Shown piece by piece: positions 11,797-25,296 of a stretch of 64,000 nucleotides of DNA (its first letter is position 1; every line of letters starts with the position of its first letter). The notes beneath the pieces are model-generated. The model made no database searches and had not been told where the DNA came from. It saw only the letters and a program-made list of their open reading frames with translations. Both the position numbers and the translations under genes were made by a program. Origin of the DNA: Rhodocollybia butyracea (taxonomy: Eukaryota > Basidiomycota > Agaricomycetes > Agaricales > Omphalotaceae); assembly GCA_015501585.1 (NCBI GenBank), contig JADNRY010000181.1:62001-126000 (forward strand), written 5' to 3'.

Positions 11797-14637
11797 TCAT
11801 TCATAACAAAGAATAAATATTTTTCCCTGCTTGACCGAAAGGATAATCGTACCCTGCGACTGGTCAATGTTTATCGTCTCCACGCTATGTAGATCGAGTT
11901 CTGGTGGGATTTCCAGTGTCCGTACTTCTGCCCCTCCCCAGCCTCCGTGAATGTCGCTGACAACGCCTTCGTCGTTGAATGGTGGGAAGGTAACAAATCG
12001 AAGACGTTTGTGATCTTCGTCTGGAGCCGTTTTGGTATCCGCATCCACTTCGTCATTGACTCTTCGTTCTGGTCCTGCGTCCTCCCTATCGACTTCTGTA
12101 CTCGCTTCTGATCCAGAGCCTGGATCATTTTCCTCGTCTTCGGAAACAGGCTCGGAAAATTCACGTTCGTTCTCGTTTGTGTGACCACGACCACGACCGC
12201 TATCTTGACGTTTACTCCTCTTCAACTCTCCTTCATCTGGGTCAAAGTACTCGATCCAGACCGCGTGCCCAAAGTCAACTGCGACCAATGGCCGAGGTCG
12301 CTCTTGCATTCCCTCATCATCGTCTATACCCGACTCATCGAGGCATACTACCTCAAAAGAATCACTGACATACCACAACTTCATCGCATCAGCATCTACG
12401 TCTCCCGATATCCCGGAGGAGGTATTTTGGTTCTTCGTATGAGCCTTTCCCTTTCCTTTCCTCGACCCTGACCTTCCTGCAGAATCCGAAGACCCGTTCA
12501 CCTGCCAACCTATCACCGTACTGCCCTCAGCTGCCGTCTCTCCACCGGATGACATCATACGTTCACGTTCGCGCAAGCGCGCCACGACAGACCCTTCAGG
12601 CGGTCCATCAAGGAAATACATCTCCATCGGACCAACAGGTTCGCTCGCAGTACTTCCATTGGGGGTAGTACCTCCATGACTACCGCCAGCAGCAGTAGCA
12701 CCTGCACTGCTCACCCCATCGTCATTGGTCGCATTCAAGTCACTACTAACGTCGTATACACCTCGAGGCCCCGATCCAGGGCTTCCGCGTTCGCTAAACC
12801 CAACCCAATCGGCGTGGTGCATGGGCACACGGAAGTAGTGCTGTGCGAGGACGAAGCGCGTTTTATGGGTGATTGGATCGTGTGAGGCGAGAAGAACGAC
12901 GGTACAACTGATTCGGGGAACATTTGGGAGCGTGGGCCACCATTGTCGTACGAAATGGGCGGATTCAGGGTACCAGGGAGGGAAGGGGAATGGATTAGGG
13001 TGTAAGGTTTGTAGGGCTGAGACGGGCGGATTGGATGAACCAGATGGGGGCGAAGAAGGTTCCGAAGATGAGAGCATCGAGATGTTGCTTGATGAGGAGT
13101 TAGAGGGAGCGGCTGAGATGGATGTGGTGACAGTTATTATTGCTCCTGTCTGGCTATCGATGACTGTGATGGGGATGACACTGGAGACATTGACGGTGGA
13201 GGTTTTCTTTACAGCCGATACCTTGGGCGCAGGGAAAGTGAACCGTTTGACGATACTCTCGAATGGAGTTATTCGTCCAGAAAGAGTTGGTGTTGAACGC
13301 TTGCTTTTCAACTGCCGAGCGTGCTCCTCCAACATAGTGAGAGGATAAAAGTGCTGGAAAGCGGCGTCGGAATCTTCGCAATGGATTACTACATTGCCTT
13401 CGAATAAGATGCAGGACCAGTTGGAGGACATGACCTAGATGATCGTAAGGTTATCAACGTGGTAAAAACGACTGGAAAATTTCTTACACATTCAATGCCA
13501 GTATCGATGAACACATAAGTATCCTGTTCCCAATCGAGAAGAACATACAGTCCTATCGTATTTGAACTGGAGCACCATACAAAAGCGGAGAGAAGTTTGG
13601 CAGAAGGATCAAGTAGGAATATGTTCATGACGACTCCTGCAGTTCTGAACGATGTGACCGGAGAAAAAGTAGGAGAGGCAGTCTTTTTCCCAAGAGCATT
13701 CTCGTAAAACTGTAGCCGCATGAGCGAAAATTCCATTACGCGACTATCGTCGTAGCTGTTTCTTGAGGAAAACAAGTTTTCAGATGGTCGAATGAGAGTT
13801 CAGATAAACGGAAACCCACGATCCCTGTATCACTTTGGCCATTGTGAAATACACCATCTTTTCGTCAAACTCCACTCGACATTTCCACAATTCCCATCGC
13901 TCGCCGGGATTCCATTCCGCTAAACAGGTATCGGTCTGCACGTCCCAACAAACAACTTTTCCGCTCTTGGTGGCACAGAGGGTGTAGCTGGAAGTTATTG
14001 GGGAAATCCAATCGACTTCTTCGCCTGGAGGCACGCGCACAACATTGTACCACTTTTTGTGTATCAGTGCATCGTCTCCGCCAGCATCCACATCCAGATA
14101 GTTGTTCTGTACTTCGGGACTTGTTAGTGCTGTGGTGGGCCTGGGCGCTCGGACAAGCCAGGCCTGTTCGTACTGGTGTGCCCTGTTAACACACGATATC
14201 AGCCGTGCTGTAGATAGTTCACCAAGACGCTGAAATCCTTTTAAGGGCAATGGCCGACAGCGTCTCAGTAAATCAGTGGCCAGTTTGCGATAAACTGGAC
14301 GAGTGGTGAAGGAATAATATAGAGATTTACATGTCTAGAAAAAGTTCAGCTGACTTTGAGGGTAAGATCAGTCCGATTTAATCACCAATTGCAAGACATG
14401 CACATCATTATACTCGAGATAGGATGCGATATTGAGCAAGAGGTCGTAGGGTAGCAGATGGAAAGACATTTCTGCTGGAATTTCCGGCTGAATTTGGGTT
14501 TCCGTAGCTGATTTATCTTCTGTCAACGACAAGAGAGATTGTTGATACCAATAACGGCTCGGAGGCGACACGGATACGCCGTCCTTGAGAGGGGTTTTGG
14601 AGAAAGAAGCTGAAGGCCTCGGTGAACCCACGGTCAT
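11797..14637 (-). CDS. large F-box protein
   Basis: Predicted substrate adaptor of an SCF ubiquitin ligase. Four exons (introns 14335-14385, 13762-13819 and 13435-13487) give 892 residues from the ATG at 14637; the ATG at 14469, just before the F-box, would give 836. The F-box reads FHLLPYDLLLNIASYLEYND and continues across intron 1 into TCKSLYYSF. Further on lie blocks such as GKVVCWDVQTDTCLAEW and WELWKCRVEF, typical of F-box proteins with degenerate WD-like or propeller repeats. A long low-complexity middle (Ser, Gly, Thr rich, then Glu/Asp rich) follows. The C-terminus EIPPELDLHSVETIN...IILSVKQGKIFILCYE looks like a final propeller blade. All splice junctions agree with the frame, so I consider the gene intact. 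Its substrate is unknown. Confidence 0.85.
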
Positions 14638-16446
14638 TTGGTTTCCTCGGGACGGCAGAATTTTACGGCAAAAATGCTTTTTGTACTTGCGAGTATATAG
14701 CCTTTCGTCGTTGACACTAGACAAGGCCTTTTGTTGTATGTAGAAGAGAAAATTTACAAGGTAGCCTTGGTGGAGTATAAGCAAATGGCTGATTTCTGTT
14801 ATGTACTATGTTACTGTAGCCGGTATCATGCAGGGCACGTGTAGCAGAATACCTCGAGTTTTTCTGCTTCGAGCAGAAGAGTTCAACGTGTTATGTACGT
14901 CGTAACTGAATACTACTTGGATAGATTGACGAATATTCCAGCAGAACCCGAGACAACAAGTAACGGCACAGATTCCGGGGCCCATGTTACTGAAATTCCG
15001 CAGGAATAAATGCGGGATCCGCCGACGTCGATGGGGTTAGATACATATAGCCTAAGCAGCATTTATCCTGCCTTTAGACTTGCCCTTGACCCAGTTATAA
15101 CGATTGCCGCCGTCCTAGGTTTACAAGCCATAACAAACTCAATCGAAATTCACCGCAGCACTCGTAGCCAAACCCTGACTCCCAGCCAGATATTCACGGC
15201 ATGTGGGCCGACTAGCTCTTTAGATGGTGGTCCAGGGGCCTACTCCGATATGCTGCAACTGCCAGAGAACTCGAACACGAGGCTTGACTGCCGGACCAAC
15301 AGGGGTATACTAGTTACAACTCCTTCACCCAACAGAGACGAGTGTTTATACTTTGAACAGAACATATTGGGTGACGAGCGAATGGCCGCGGTGTTGAGTA
15401 TCAGTTGCATCTATTGTCTCTATTGTCTTGTGAGATCAACAAAGGATTAAAGATGGACCGTACCAAGTCCAGTGGGTCCATACGGCACGGCACGGTTTCC
15501 CGCAAAGCACCGCAATCCTTCATTCCGTGTAGCCCATCCACAATCCCAGACTCAGGTTTCCATCCCTAGGCTGTACCACGTCGCTCTCCTATTCTTCATG
15601 ACTGCAAGAAGAGCCAACCGGGTAGCAGTACTACGAGTAAGGCAAGACTAGGCTCTCTCTCTCTTCGATTTCAAATATTTCAGAGTCCATTCCATCAGAG
15701 AACCATCGATCCCGGTCCATATCAGGTCCATATCCTAGCGTGGGACCCGGCTGTCTCTTGATCAATGAAACAGGGACACCTCCCCTCCATGACCTTCCAT
15801 GACCGCATTAAACCACTGAACGTCACTCACCATTGCTCCTCAGCAAGCATAAAACAATGGAACGGTTTCATATGCCATTTACGACAGGGTTCCATGGCAG
15901 ATTACAGGGTCGTGAAACCTCGGGTACGGCCTTTCTACCTCTCGAACAAATCTTGGACGTCGAAAAACGATGAACCACAGTCAGTGATGGACGAAACAGG
16001 TGTTGACAGTTGTAGACGACACGGGCACCAACCCGCGTAAGAGCCTTCGGTTGACTTGAGAGAGACGTGAAATAGTAGAGCGAGTGGGGGTACTTTCTTG
16101 CATTGCAAAGAAGAAAAAAAGACAAAAAGAATAGTCAAAAAAACCAGATTAGCGCAGCAGCAGAGCAGCAGAATATTAAGATGTAGAATGGTCACTGCCA
16201 GATCAGCGAAGCGAACTCCTTTTTTAAGAAAATGTCAATCCTGTCCTTCCCTTCCTTTCTCTATGTTTTCTCCTTCCTGCACGTTCTCGTTACCACGAGA
16301 GCACACACACACACACGGACTCTCTTCTTCTCTTTCCCTCTCACTCCAAGCCTCGAATACTCTCCTCATGCGTCAAAGGCAAAACACAACGCATAAGACA
16401 TATGCATAGTATCCAGCCCAAACGCACATCCAAAACAAAAAGTAAT
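14638..16446. other. intergenic, no supported gene
   Basis: 1.8 kb between two minus-strand genes. The longest frame is an intronless plus-strand ORF (15010-15450, 146 codons) with no recognisable motif, which may be chance. Near 16100-16150 there is a purine-rich tract and near 16300 a short acacacac run. The segment next to 16447 should hold the 3' UTR of hsp10. Confidence 0.35.
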
Positions 16447-17151
16447 CTAATCCTGGATTTTCGCAAGAATCTCCGAGTCCTTGAACAGGTGGTATTCCTA
16501 AACACATGAACAAAAGCGGAAAAGAAACCATGTCAACAACACGCCATTCACATGGATAAAAGATAAAAGAATAAGAATGAAGAGGCTACGCACATCATCT
16601 CCGACTTTAATGCTATTCCCACCCCAGCCAGGAAGAAGCACGCGGTCTCCAGCCTTCACGGTAGTTGGTACAACCTGTCCATCCTTGTTCGGTGCACCAG
16701 GGCCGACGGCAATGACGGTAGCTTCGGGGAGAGGATTTGAGGTGGCAGAGGTTGGGAGGAAGATACCGGTGGCGGTTTTCTGTGGGGTAAAAAGGTAACA
16801 GAAAAAAAGTGAAAAGAAAAGCGAAAAAGTAGGCGAAAAAGAGAATAAAGAAAACGAGGCCACAGAGAAAGGAACAGAAAAGAGAGAGAAAAAGGTCAGC
16901 TCTTGAACGAGTAACATTTTTTGAAGAACGCAAAGAACTAACCGTCTCAGGCTTGAACCTTTGAACCAATACACGGTCGAGGAGAGGAATAAGGGATTTT
17001 ATAGATTTAATGGTAGTTTGGGCAGCCTAGAAGCGCGTCGAACGTTGAACATAAGGAAAACCATTATTTGAGAACGGAAACGAATTTTTTTTAAATTGTC
17101 GTTGGTCAAGTCAGACATGTTCAGTTGAGAACTGACGTGGGAGCTTACCAT
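16447..17151 (-). CDS. hsp10: HSP10 / GroES-type mitochondrial co-chaperonin
   Basis: Co-chaperonin that caps HSP60 in the mitochondrial matrix. Four exons give 107 residues, the usual length. The protein reads SLIPLLDRVLVQRFKPE (N-terminal strand of the family), KTATGIFLP (mobile-loop region, normally T-x-GI-hydrophobic), EATVIAVGPG, AGDRVLLPGWGG and ends EYHLFKDSEILAKIQD. Introns are 17027-17148, 16780-16942 and 16498-16593, longer than those of neighbouring genes. The first exon appears to contribute only the ATG (17149-17151), followed directly by a gtaagc donor, and the second exon begins AAQTTIKSIK. Frame and length agree throughout, so the gene looks functional. It is transcribed toward the F-box gene and its promoter region abuts the 3' end of the RING-CH gene. 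Confidence 0.95.
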
Positions 17152-17442
17152 TAGAATGAAGCGGAGATTAGGTAGAAGAAACGAAGAAAAATAGAGGATT
17201 GAGAACAAGAAGTTGGAGAAGAAGTTCAAGAACGATAGAAGAAAATTAGCGCCGCAGAAATTTCCATGCCCTTCCGTGGGCGCTTGTCAGGTTGACATTC
17301 AACCACTTGAATATCGCGCTCATTTGGGTGTATAACTTACATATACGTATATCGACCGTACAAATAACTATATAAATAATCTTTCTCCCTTAAAACAGCT
17401 CGAATTTTGGGTCGCTTCAGGTAACGTGGGTAATCCGAAGCC

Positions 17443-18510
17443 TCAGTTGACTTCCAAAATCGCATCTTCCGCACGCAAAAGTAGACGTTTGGTAACGGAT
17501 TGGGTGAGCTGATACATCCCATACAATGCCCTAAAAGTCAATGCCAAGCATCAGTACAATATACCAAACCAACTCGTCGAGAAAGAAGAAAGCCAGCATA
17601 GGTCGGTAAACATATTACATACCTAGCTGCCCCAACGATGATCAACACAGCGATGATGATGGCAGAGATATCGCGGTCGTTACGTTGTCTTCTACCCCGA
17701 AATCTCGCAATCCATTGCACAGGACCAATGAAGGGGATCGAGAGCATCATATGAATAAGCGATGATGCACCTATCAAGGGGAGACCAATGACAAATCGCC
17801 GTATGAACCGCTTGAGAACACCTGGATCCCCTTGCGTAGCATTTTCCAAAGGTTCTGCAAAAGAAGATCCAGTGGCAAGAACAGAGCCTACATCAAGGCT
17901 ATCCTCGTCTTGGATGATGCGTAACGCCGCTCTGACGAGGTCATGAATGACTTCCGTTGGATCGTAGAACCAATACGATGATGAGGAATAATAGAAGCTC
18001 GAGCTTGTAGGTCCTTGGAAGTATGACAGAAGATATGTCGTGATGTACGAAGAAAGCAAAGTAAGGAGCGTGAAGGCGAGTCCTGAAATACCAGCTACGA
18101 TGACTTTATTCCAGAAATTAGTGGGTAACTTTTATCATTGGCGTATGTAAAAAGTAACGCACGAGGGTTGGACGCAATGCCGACAACGCGTGTTCTGGCA
18201 AACCGGTAGTGGTAATGACATTGTGGACATTCCCAAAACCATTGGTTCGTAGAGCTAGTGCGCCATCGTTGGAGACAGCGCACATGGACATACTGAGAGA
18301 GAGTCGGTAGTCAGTACAAGATAGATAGATAGGACCAGCCTACGCTTATTGTTCCTCTACAACCCAAAGATAAATAAACCACTCTTCGATGAAAGAAATT
18401 ATTATAACTGACCTACATTTACAGGGACGAATTAGTTTTCCAAGTTCAGGTTCAGCGTCTGTGCCGTCTAGGCATATTCGGCATTGCTTTTGTTCATCTT
18501 CGTCCGCCAT
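17443..18510 (-). CDS. RING-CH (MARCH-type) membrane E3 ubiquitin ligase
   Basis: Membrane-bound ubiquitin ligase with an N-terminal RING-CH finger. The start at 18510 gives MADEDEQKQCRICLDG; the finger continues LGKLIRPCKCRGTIS, YVHVRCLQRW and WECPQCHYHYRFART, which supplies the C4HC3 ligand pattern. Hydrophobic stretches follow (VAGISGLAFTLLTLL, FVIGLPLIGASSLIHMML and IIIAVLIIVGAAR), probably membrane segments. Five exons (introns 18357-18412, 18293-18343, 18104-18162 and 17531-17622) give 269 residues. Exon 2 is only 13 nt (18344-18356), encoding the RGTIS linker between the two halves of the finger; without it the finger cannot be joined in frame. A longer upstream frame lacks an ATG. The family targets membrane proteins for ubiquitination; the substrate here is unknown. 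Confidence 0.9.
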
Positions 18511-19375
18511 TTGGGATTCTGAGGAAGATGGGAGTTTTGTAATTGCAGGGGATGCTGTGCGGCGCACACGTCCTTCGGAACGGACGGAACGGAACACCCG
18601 GCGAGTGAGTCAGCCTCTTTACGTTCGTTTTGTCACGTCCTCCCTCAATTGCCTCGACAAGAGCTTCCTGCTCTCGAACTCATTCATCTGTATCTTAGTT
18701 GGTGCGTTTCTAGTATCTACTGGGTCACGAACAACATACCCGAACTTCCCAGCCATTATTAGAAACGGGGTCGTATAAAGAGGGCTTGCCATTTTTTTCG
18801 AAGCCAGTGTTCTTCCTTTTCGTCTCATCATTCGTATACTGTATGTTCTACCTCTGAACCGGACTTAGGAATGAAGATAAAAGAAGTTTAATTAACACCA
18901 AGGATGTCCAGTATCGAATGAGTGGGTCCGATGTTGTAAGAGACAGGAGGCAGTGAGTACGATTAATTTGGTTTATGTAGTAGGTCGTACTGGTTGCAGG
19001 GGGAGTTTAGATAGTGCGCAAAGAGTACTTGCAGGTACGTTTGTAACTTTTCTATTCTGACTGCTATTCTGATGTGGCAATATTACTAGTCCGGATCTGA
19101 AATGGTGAAATTTGAACACTCGATCGAATGATTCGACTCCAAGTCTCAAAAATGTTCCTCGATAGTTCGCGTTCTCGTGGAATCGACGTGGATAAAATGT
19201 CCAGGCTCCAATGTACCTTCACGTCCACAGTCTACTCGGCCCCGAGCAGACTTATCCAACGTGATTTATTGCAGATACATTCCAAGTACAGTCCTACTTG
19301 GAATGATCGTCGCTAGACTCAACGGTGTATCAACTGTAGTATTATCGCAATTCGGATACCGATACATACTCATTA
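18511..19375. other. intergenic upstream of the RING-CH gene
   Basis: 865 bases with short frames only. No known domain or RNA signature was seen. It should contain the promoter of the RING-CH gene at its left end. The MITE-like element begins at its right edge. Confidence 0.4.
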
Positions 19376-19879
19376 GAGTGTATTTGGAACCCCCTGGCAA
19401 TGTTGCGTGGAAGTTTTCGAAAGTTGCGACAGCTTTAAGATCGAAAAATCCGATCATATTCTGTCAGACGTCATCATCCTAATTCAGAGAACTTAGGGTT
19501 AGAAATCTTGGCGTCGTCGTTGCAGGTTGCACACAACGACGACAACAATTATATAAGTTTATCAGTTAAAATCATAGCTAAGAGGCTTGTACAAAACTAT
19601 CTAATGACTTTGCTATCTAGGTATATGCTCAATGATGACAGCCCAAATATATAAGGAGAAAGCAATGGTTTTGAGGCCTGCTCGTCGTTGCCTCCAGCGA
19701 CAACGCCATGAGAGCAATGAGGAGGCAACGACGACACCACGACAGCGATGACGGACCGATGACGATGTAGGCAGATCGGGATATCTTAGGGTTAGGCCGA
19801 TCGGTTCAGCTGTCAGCTCTTTTGGAATGTTGCCTCGAATTCTTCACAACTTGCGAAAAAAGTGGTTCCAAATACACTC
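19376..19879. mobile_element. MITE-like non-autonomous DNA element (504 bp)
   Basis: Perfect 16-bp terminal inverted repeats (gagtgtatttggaacc at 19376-19391 and its reverse complement at 19864-19879) flanked on both sides by TA (19374-19375 and 19880-19881), which could be a TA target-site duplication as in Tc1/mariner-like elements. The subterminal regions also share a diverged inverted segment (ttttcg...aagttg). Inside are two perfect hairpins: a 10-bp stem at 19513-19522/19534-19543 and a 13-bp stem at 19683-19695/19721-19733. No transposase frame is present, so it would need a helper elsewhere. Confidence 0.75.
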
Positions 19880-20271
19880 TATTAACAGTAATGGATGGAC
19901 TAGTAGTTTGACATCGATAATGGCTCCACCATTCCTCTCTCCGCGCAAATGAGCACCTGGCTTGGACGATTTGAAATAAATTCTCCTAGATATCGTCTCC
20001 ATGTGATGATCAATGAAACTAGCAATGAGGGAAGTGCTGTGGACCCACTACTTTCGACATATATCAGAATCCAGAGTCCAAACATATACTGTATCCTATT
20101 TATCAACCCTGAACCGCTCCGAGCCGCTTTCTTTACCTCCGGACATGGCTGATTAGGTTATGTACGTGCATACATAAAGGACTTGCGGCAGCTGAACCGA
20201 CGTCGACAACCGCCCCCCGAGCTTTCTCCCCTCTCAGATCAACAGCTAAAGACAAGCTAAAGAAACTTATA
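19880..20271. other. promoter side of the 20272 gene
   Basis: 392 bases between the MITE-like element and the next start codon. Only short frames are present. A pyrimidine-rich stretch (ctttctcccctctc) near 20222-20236 precedes the start, as is common in fungal promoters. Confidence 0.35.
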
Positions 20272-21034
20272 ATGTCCTCATTAAAAGAAAGCTGGAGCAC
20301 ATCTCAAACTATCGTTCGGGTCAGTATCAACCAACATTGTTCTGTATTGCTATTACTTACACTAACTTAAACCGAGCAGGTCGAACACCCTCAGAGATAC
20401 ACTGGACTCGAGCGGATTATTCTCGCCGCCCAAGGTGACTTACAGCGCCTCCTAAGGTACACGTCGCTACATATTGGCCTTACCTTTTACCCAATCTCCT
20501 AAACCATATAACAGCGCATACTTCGCGAACACCATCACAGTCCAGGTCGTCTCACTAACTAACTCCCCCCGCCTCTCCCCCGCTTCCCCATCCAACCCCA
20601 TCACTCAACAACGCCAGGTCCTCCTAAAATGCCGCAACGTTGTAGTCTGCACTGCGACATCCACTGTGACACTTACCTCTCCGGAGTGCGAGCGTATCAT
20701 TTTGGATGAGGGGTATGCTATTGGGCAGGCGTTTAGGAGCATGGGGAGGGTTCCGGAGTTTAGATTGGTTAAGGTGATGAGCGGGCTGGAGGATGAGGAG
20801 GGCGAGGGCGAGGGCGAGCAAGGGGAGGGTATGCAAGGAGAGAGGGATAAGGGGGAGGGGGAGCAGATGCTTAAGAGGGTTTATACACTTGGTTCTCCTG
20901 GGATTGATTGTCTGATTTTGGAAGAGTTTCCCTCGAGGGATATGTTCGTGGATGGGGATAAGTGGATTTCGAGGGAGATTGCTAGGTGCGCGAGGAATGC
21001 TGCTTCGGATACGGATGGATCGGGATCTGAGTGA
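20272..21034 (+). CDS. conserved hypothetical protein (possible chorismate-lyase-like fold)
   Basis: Three exons (introns 20320-20379 and 20457-20514) join cleanly to a 214-residue protein starting MSSLKESWSTSQTIV. A conserved-looking core reads RYTGLERIILAAQGDLQRLL, then RQVLLKCRNVVVCTATSTVT and SPECERIILDEGYAIGQAFR, ending with GIDCLILEEFPSRDMF. An acidic Gly/Glu low-complexity insert (GEGEGEQGEGMQGE) lies between two parts of the core. The spacing of R-x-V-L-L, the C-T-A-T-S-T-V strand and the IGQ-x-F motif recalls chorismate lyase (UbiC)-like folds, but this is only a resemblance. No neighbour supports a pathway. The gene looks intact. Function unknown. Confidence 0.7.
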
Positions 21035-22240
21035 ACTTGAAAGATGGATGACTTGTATTTGATTTATTATTTCCCTGTAACACGAACAATTTGTCTCGTT
21101 TTGTATTGAATGAAGCTTTACTCTTTCCTCCTGCTCGCTTTGCAGCCAACGCACGATCAAAGTGCGAACTTGTTTGAATCACATGGTATTACAAGTTGTT
21201 GACAATGGCGTCGCCGATGAAGGGACTGCGAAGACAGCAATGGGGACCGCAATATGATCGCTTGCCATGGACCTCGACGTTTTTCACGATGGTATGTTGA
21301 ACGAAACCGGATGGATCCACATCTTGGCAGTGATTAGGGGAGGTGTCAAATCGAGCGGGCTGGGGTGCAAAGGAGAGGTTTCCTCATATCCCGGCACCAC
21401 GATCGCCTTTTCTGAGGTTGATAATGTTGAGAGATCGCATCATCGTCTTTCGTTTTCACCTTGTGGCATTGCCTCCGAGTTCATTTCCTCCTTGATGCCC
21501 TCGAGATATATTTGGCCTTTCTTCCTTTTTTTTCAGAAAAATGGACAATTTAAGAAAGAACGGGTGACCTAGGGTGACTGCCACGAGAGAGAAAGAGCTG
21601 ATGGATAAATACATTGAGTTCAGTGTTTGGTAGTTCTCTCAGCGACTTGCCAAACTTGACAGCCTTGACAACCATTTGAGTAACCTGGCCGCTCACAAGC
21701 AGATAGTCCTTGGACAATTGCACAAGATGCGAGGACATCGCCCGATACTAGGCCGGGAAGGAAAGCTGGACAGTACGATATAATGATGCACGCTGGTGGA
21801 GAGAGACATTAGCATAGGATGATTAATCCCCTCGTGGTTATTAACGGCGTGGTTGAAGGAAGACTTAGACTGCACTGGATCAGAGCCACCTAGTTTATCT
21901 TTGACCTCCTGGTGAAGACAATTGTGAGCCGTGTTAACATTCTATGGCGGACTTTCTGCGTCTCGGGAAGGCTGTTTGAAACTTGGTTTGAAACTTTGAG
22001 GATTATAGCGAGGCATTTAAATATAATGTCATTATCCGGTACCTCTAAGAGGAGAACGGTCCAAAGCCAAGACGATAAGTTTAATAGCTGCTTGAGGGCG
22101 AGAAGAGGAGTAGCAGAACCCTGGATTTCGAGATAATGTATTTTGTACATGGAGAACACTGTCAAGGGACTGGGCCTTTTTGTAGCCAGGCCAAACGGCA
22201 TCGAGTGAGCAGTACAGCCTCAGTACTACATGAAGAGAAA
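21035..22240. other. intergenic, no gene recognised
   Basis: 1.2 kb with scattered short frames on both strands and no recognisable motif, repeat or RNA gene up to the minisatellite at 22241. Confidence 0.4.
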
Positions 22241-22381
22241 GGTGAATGGGGTGAATGGGGTGAATGGGGTGAATGGGGTGAATGGGTGAATGGGGTGAAT
22301 GGGGTGAATGGGGTGAATGGGGTGAATGGGGTGAATGGGGTGATGGGTGAATGGGGTGAATGGGGTGAATGGGTGAATGGA
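22241..22381. repeat. minisatellite, 9-bp unit gtgaatggg
   Basis: About fifteen head-to-tail copies of gtgaatggg, with occasional 8-bp and shorter variants. Long open frames across it on both strands come from the repeat and are not genes. Confidence 0.95.
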
Positions 22382-22676
22382 TGGAAGGTCAATGATCAGG
22401 TGTATAGCCTTCAGCGCTAATTTATCACGCTTTGACGAACACACACTGACAGGCGCACGAAACGAGCCGATAGTAACAGATGCTTCAAGCGCGTTGCGGT
22501 CTACAACATCAAGCCATCTTTCGCTCAGCAAATCAATCATACCAAAGATGCCTCAAGGCGGCAAGGCCTAAAGTTGGGATGGTTTGCAAAGGCCACAATA
22601 CGTAATTGCTCGTAATAGGAGCCAACCTATAAATCTCATGAGCGCCCGTGTCTCATCTTGGTTCCAACAAACAACT

Positions 22677-23390
22677 ATGACTAGCAAAGCAGAAGATGAT
22701 ACTCAAGTCAGCGAAAATATGCAATTCTGTCTCTCCAGGTTATCTCCACACTTGTTCTAACCGCTCAAATACTTACAGTCAATGATGGCGACGTCGTTGT
22801 TCAGTCTGTCGATAACGTTGAAATTTGGCTTCACCAGAAGAACCTTGAGTGCTTGATTGGGAGCTCCAGGTTCCCTCCTGCCGACGAAAACGATATAGTA
22901 CACCTTCCGAAACCTGCAAAGGTCCTCGAGATTCTTTTCCATGCGATTTATGCTCGCCCATTCCCAGATGCGAGGATCATGGAACTGCAGTTTGAATCAT
23001 TCATGCTCCTGGCGGAAGCGGCGGAGAAGTACCAGGTTTACTCGATGGTTGCTGTGTGCAAGCTTCGTATGAGGCATGTTCCTATTCCACCATGTTTTCT
23101 TAAGTGTTTTACCTTAACGTGAATTTTAGGGATCTTCTGTATACGAGTGATTAACATGTACACAAATCGAAGGAAAAACGGTTGCGCCTTCTAAAGTATG
23201 CGAGCACGCATAACCATCGGGACCTCATTGATGAACTCCAATTACTGCTGGTAAACGTCCCCCTGTCTGAACTTGTGAAGATTCTTTCGGTAGATGATTA
23301 CAAAACCTGGGTAAAGCATCTCAACAATTGGAAGCGAATCAAGTTTATTCATGAATTTTGTTTTAGAGCATTCATCGGGAGGAATTTCTT

Positions 23391-23394
<4 letters not shown>
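22677..23394 (+). CDS. BTB/POZ domain protein with an internal in-frame stop
   Basis: BTB-domain protein of the small type abundant in Agaricomycetes. Exon 1 (22677-22728) is joined by a 50-nt intron (22729-22778) to NDGDVVVQSVDNVEIWLHQK, LIGSSRFPP, HLPKPAKVLEILFHAIYARP and LLAEAAEKYQVYSMVAVCKL, the usual order of a BTB fold. A second intron with a GC donor (23074-23129) keeps the frame, but after RDLLYTSD a TAA (23152-23154) interrupts it. The same frame then continues with KRLRLLKYASTHNHRDLIDE and VPLSELVKILS to a stop at 23394, the expected C-terminal half. Either splicing differs from my model or the gene carries a nonsense mutation. Many such proteins serve as adaptors or scaffolds; no role can be assigned here. 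Confidence 0.7.

Positions 23395-25296
<1,902 letters not shown>

Noticed and set aside
12869..13348. 159-codon plus-strand protein
   Set aside because: Antisense shadow of the Ser/Glu-rich middle of the F-box gene.
15010..15450. 146-codon plus-strand gene
   Set aside because: Intronless, with no motif or conserved-looking segment; cannot be separated from a chance frame.
22136..22540. Overlapping repeat-rich proteins on both strands
   Set aside because: The frames are produced by the gtgaatggg minisatellite.
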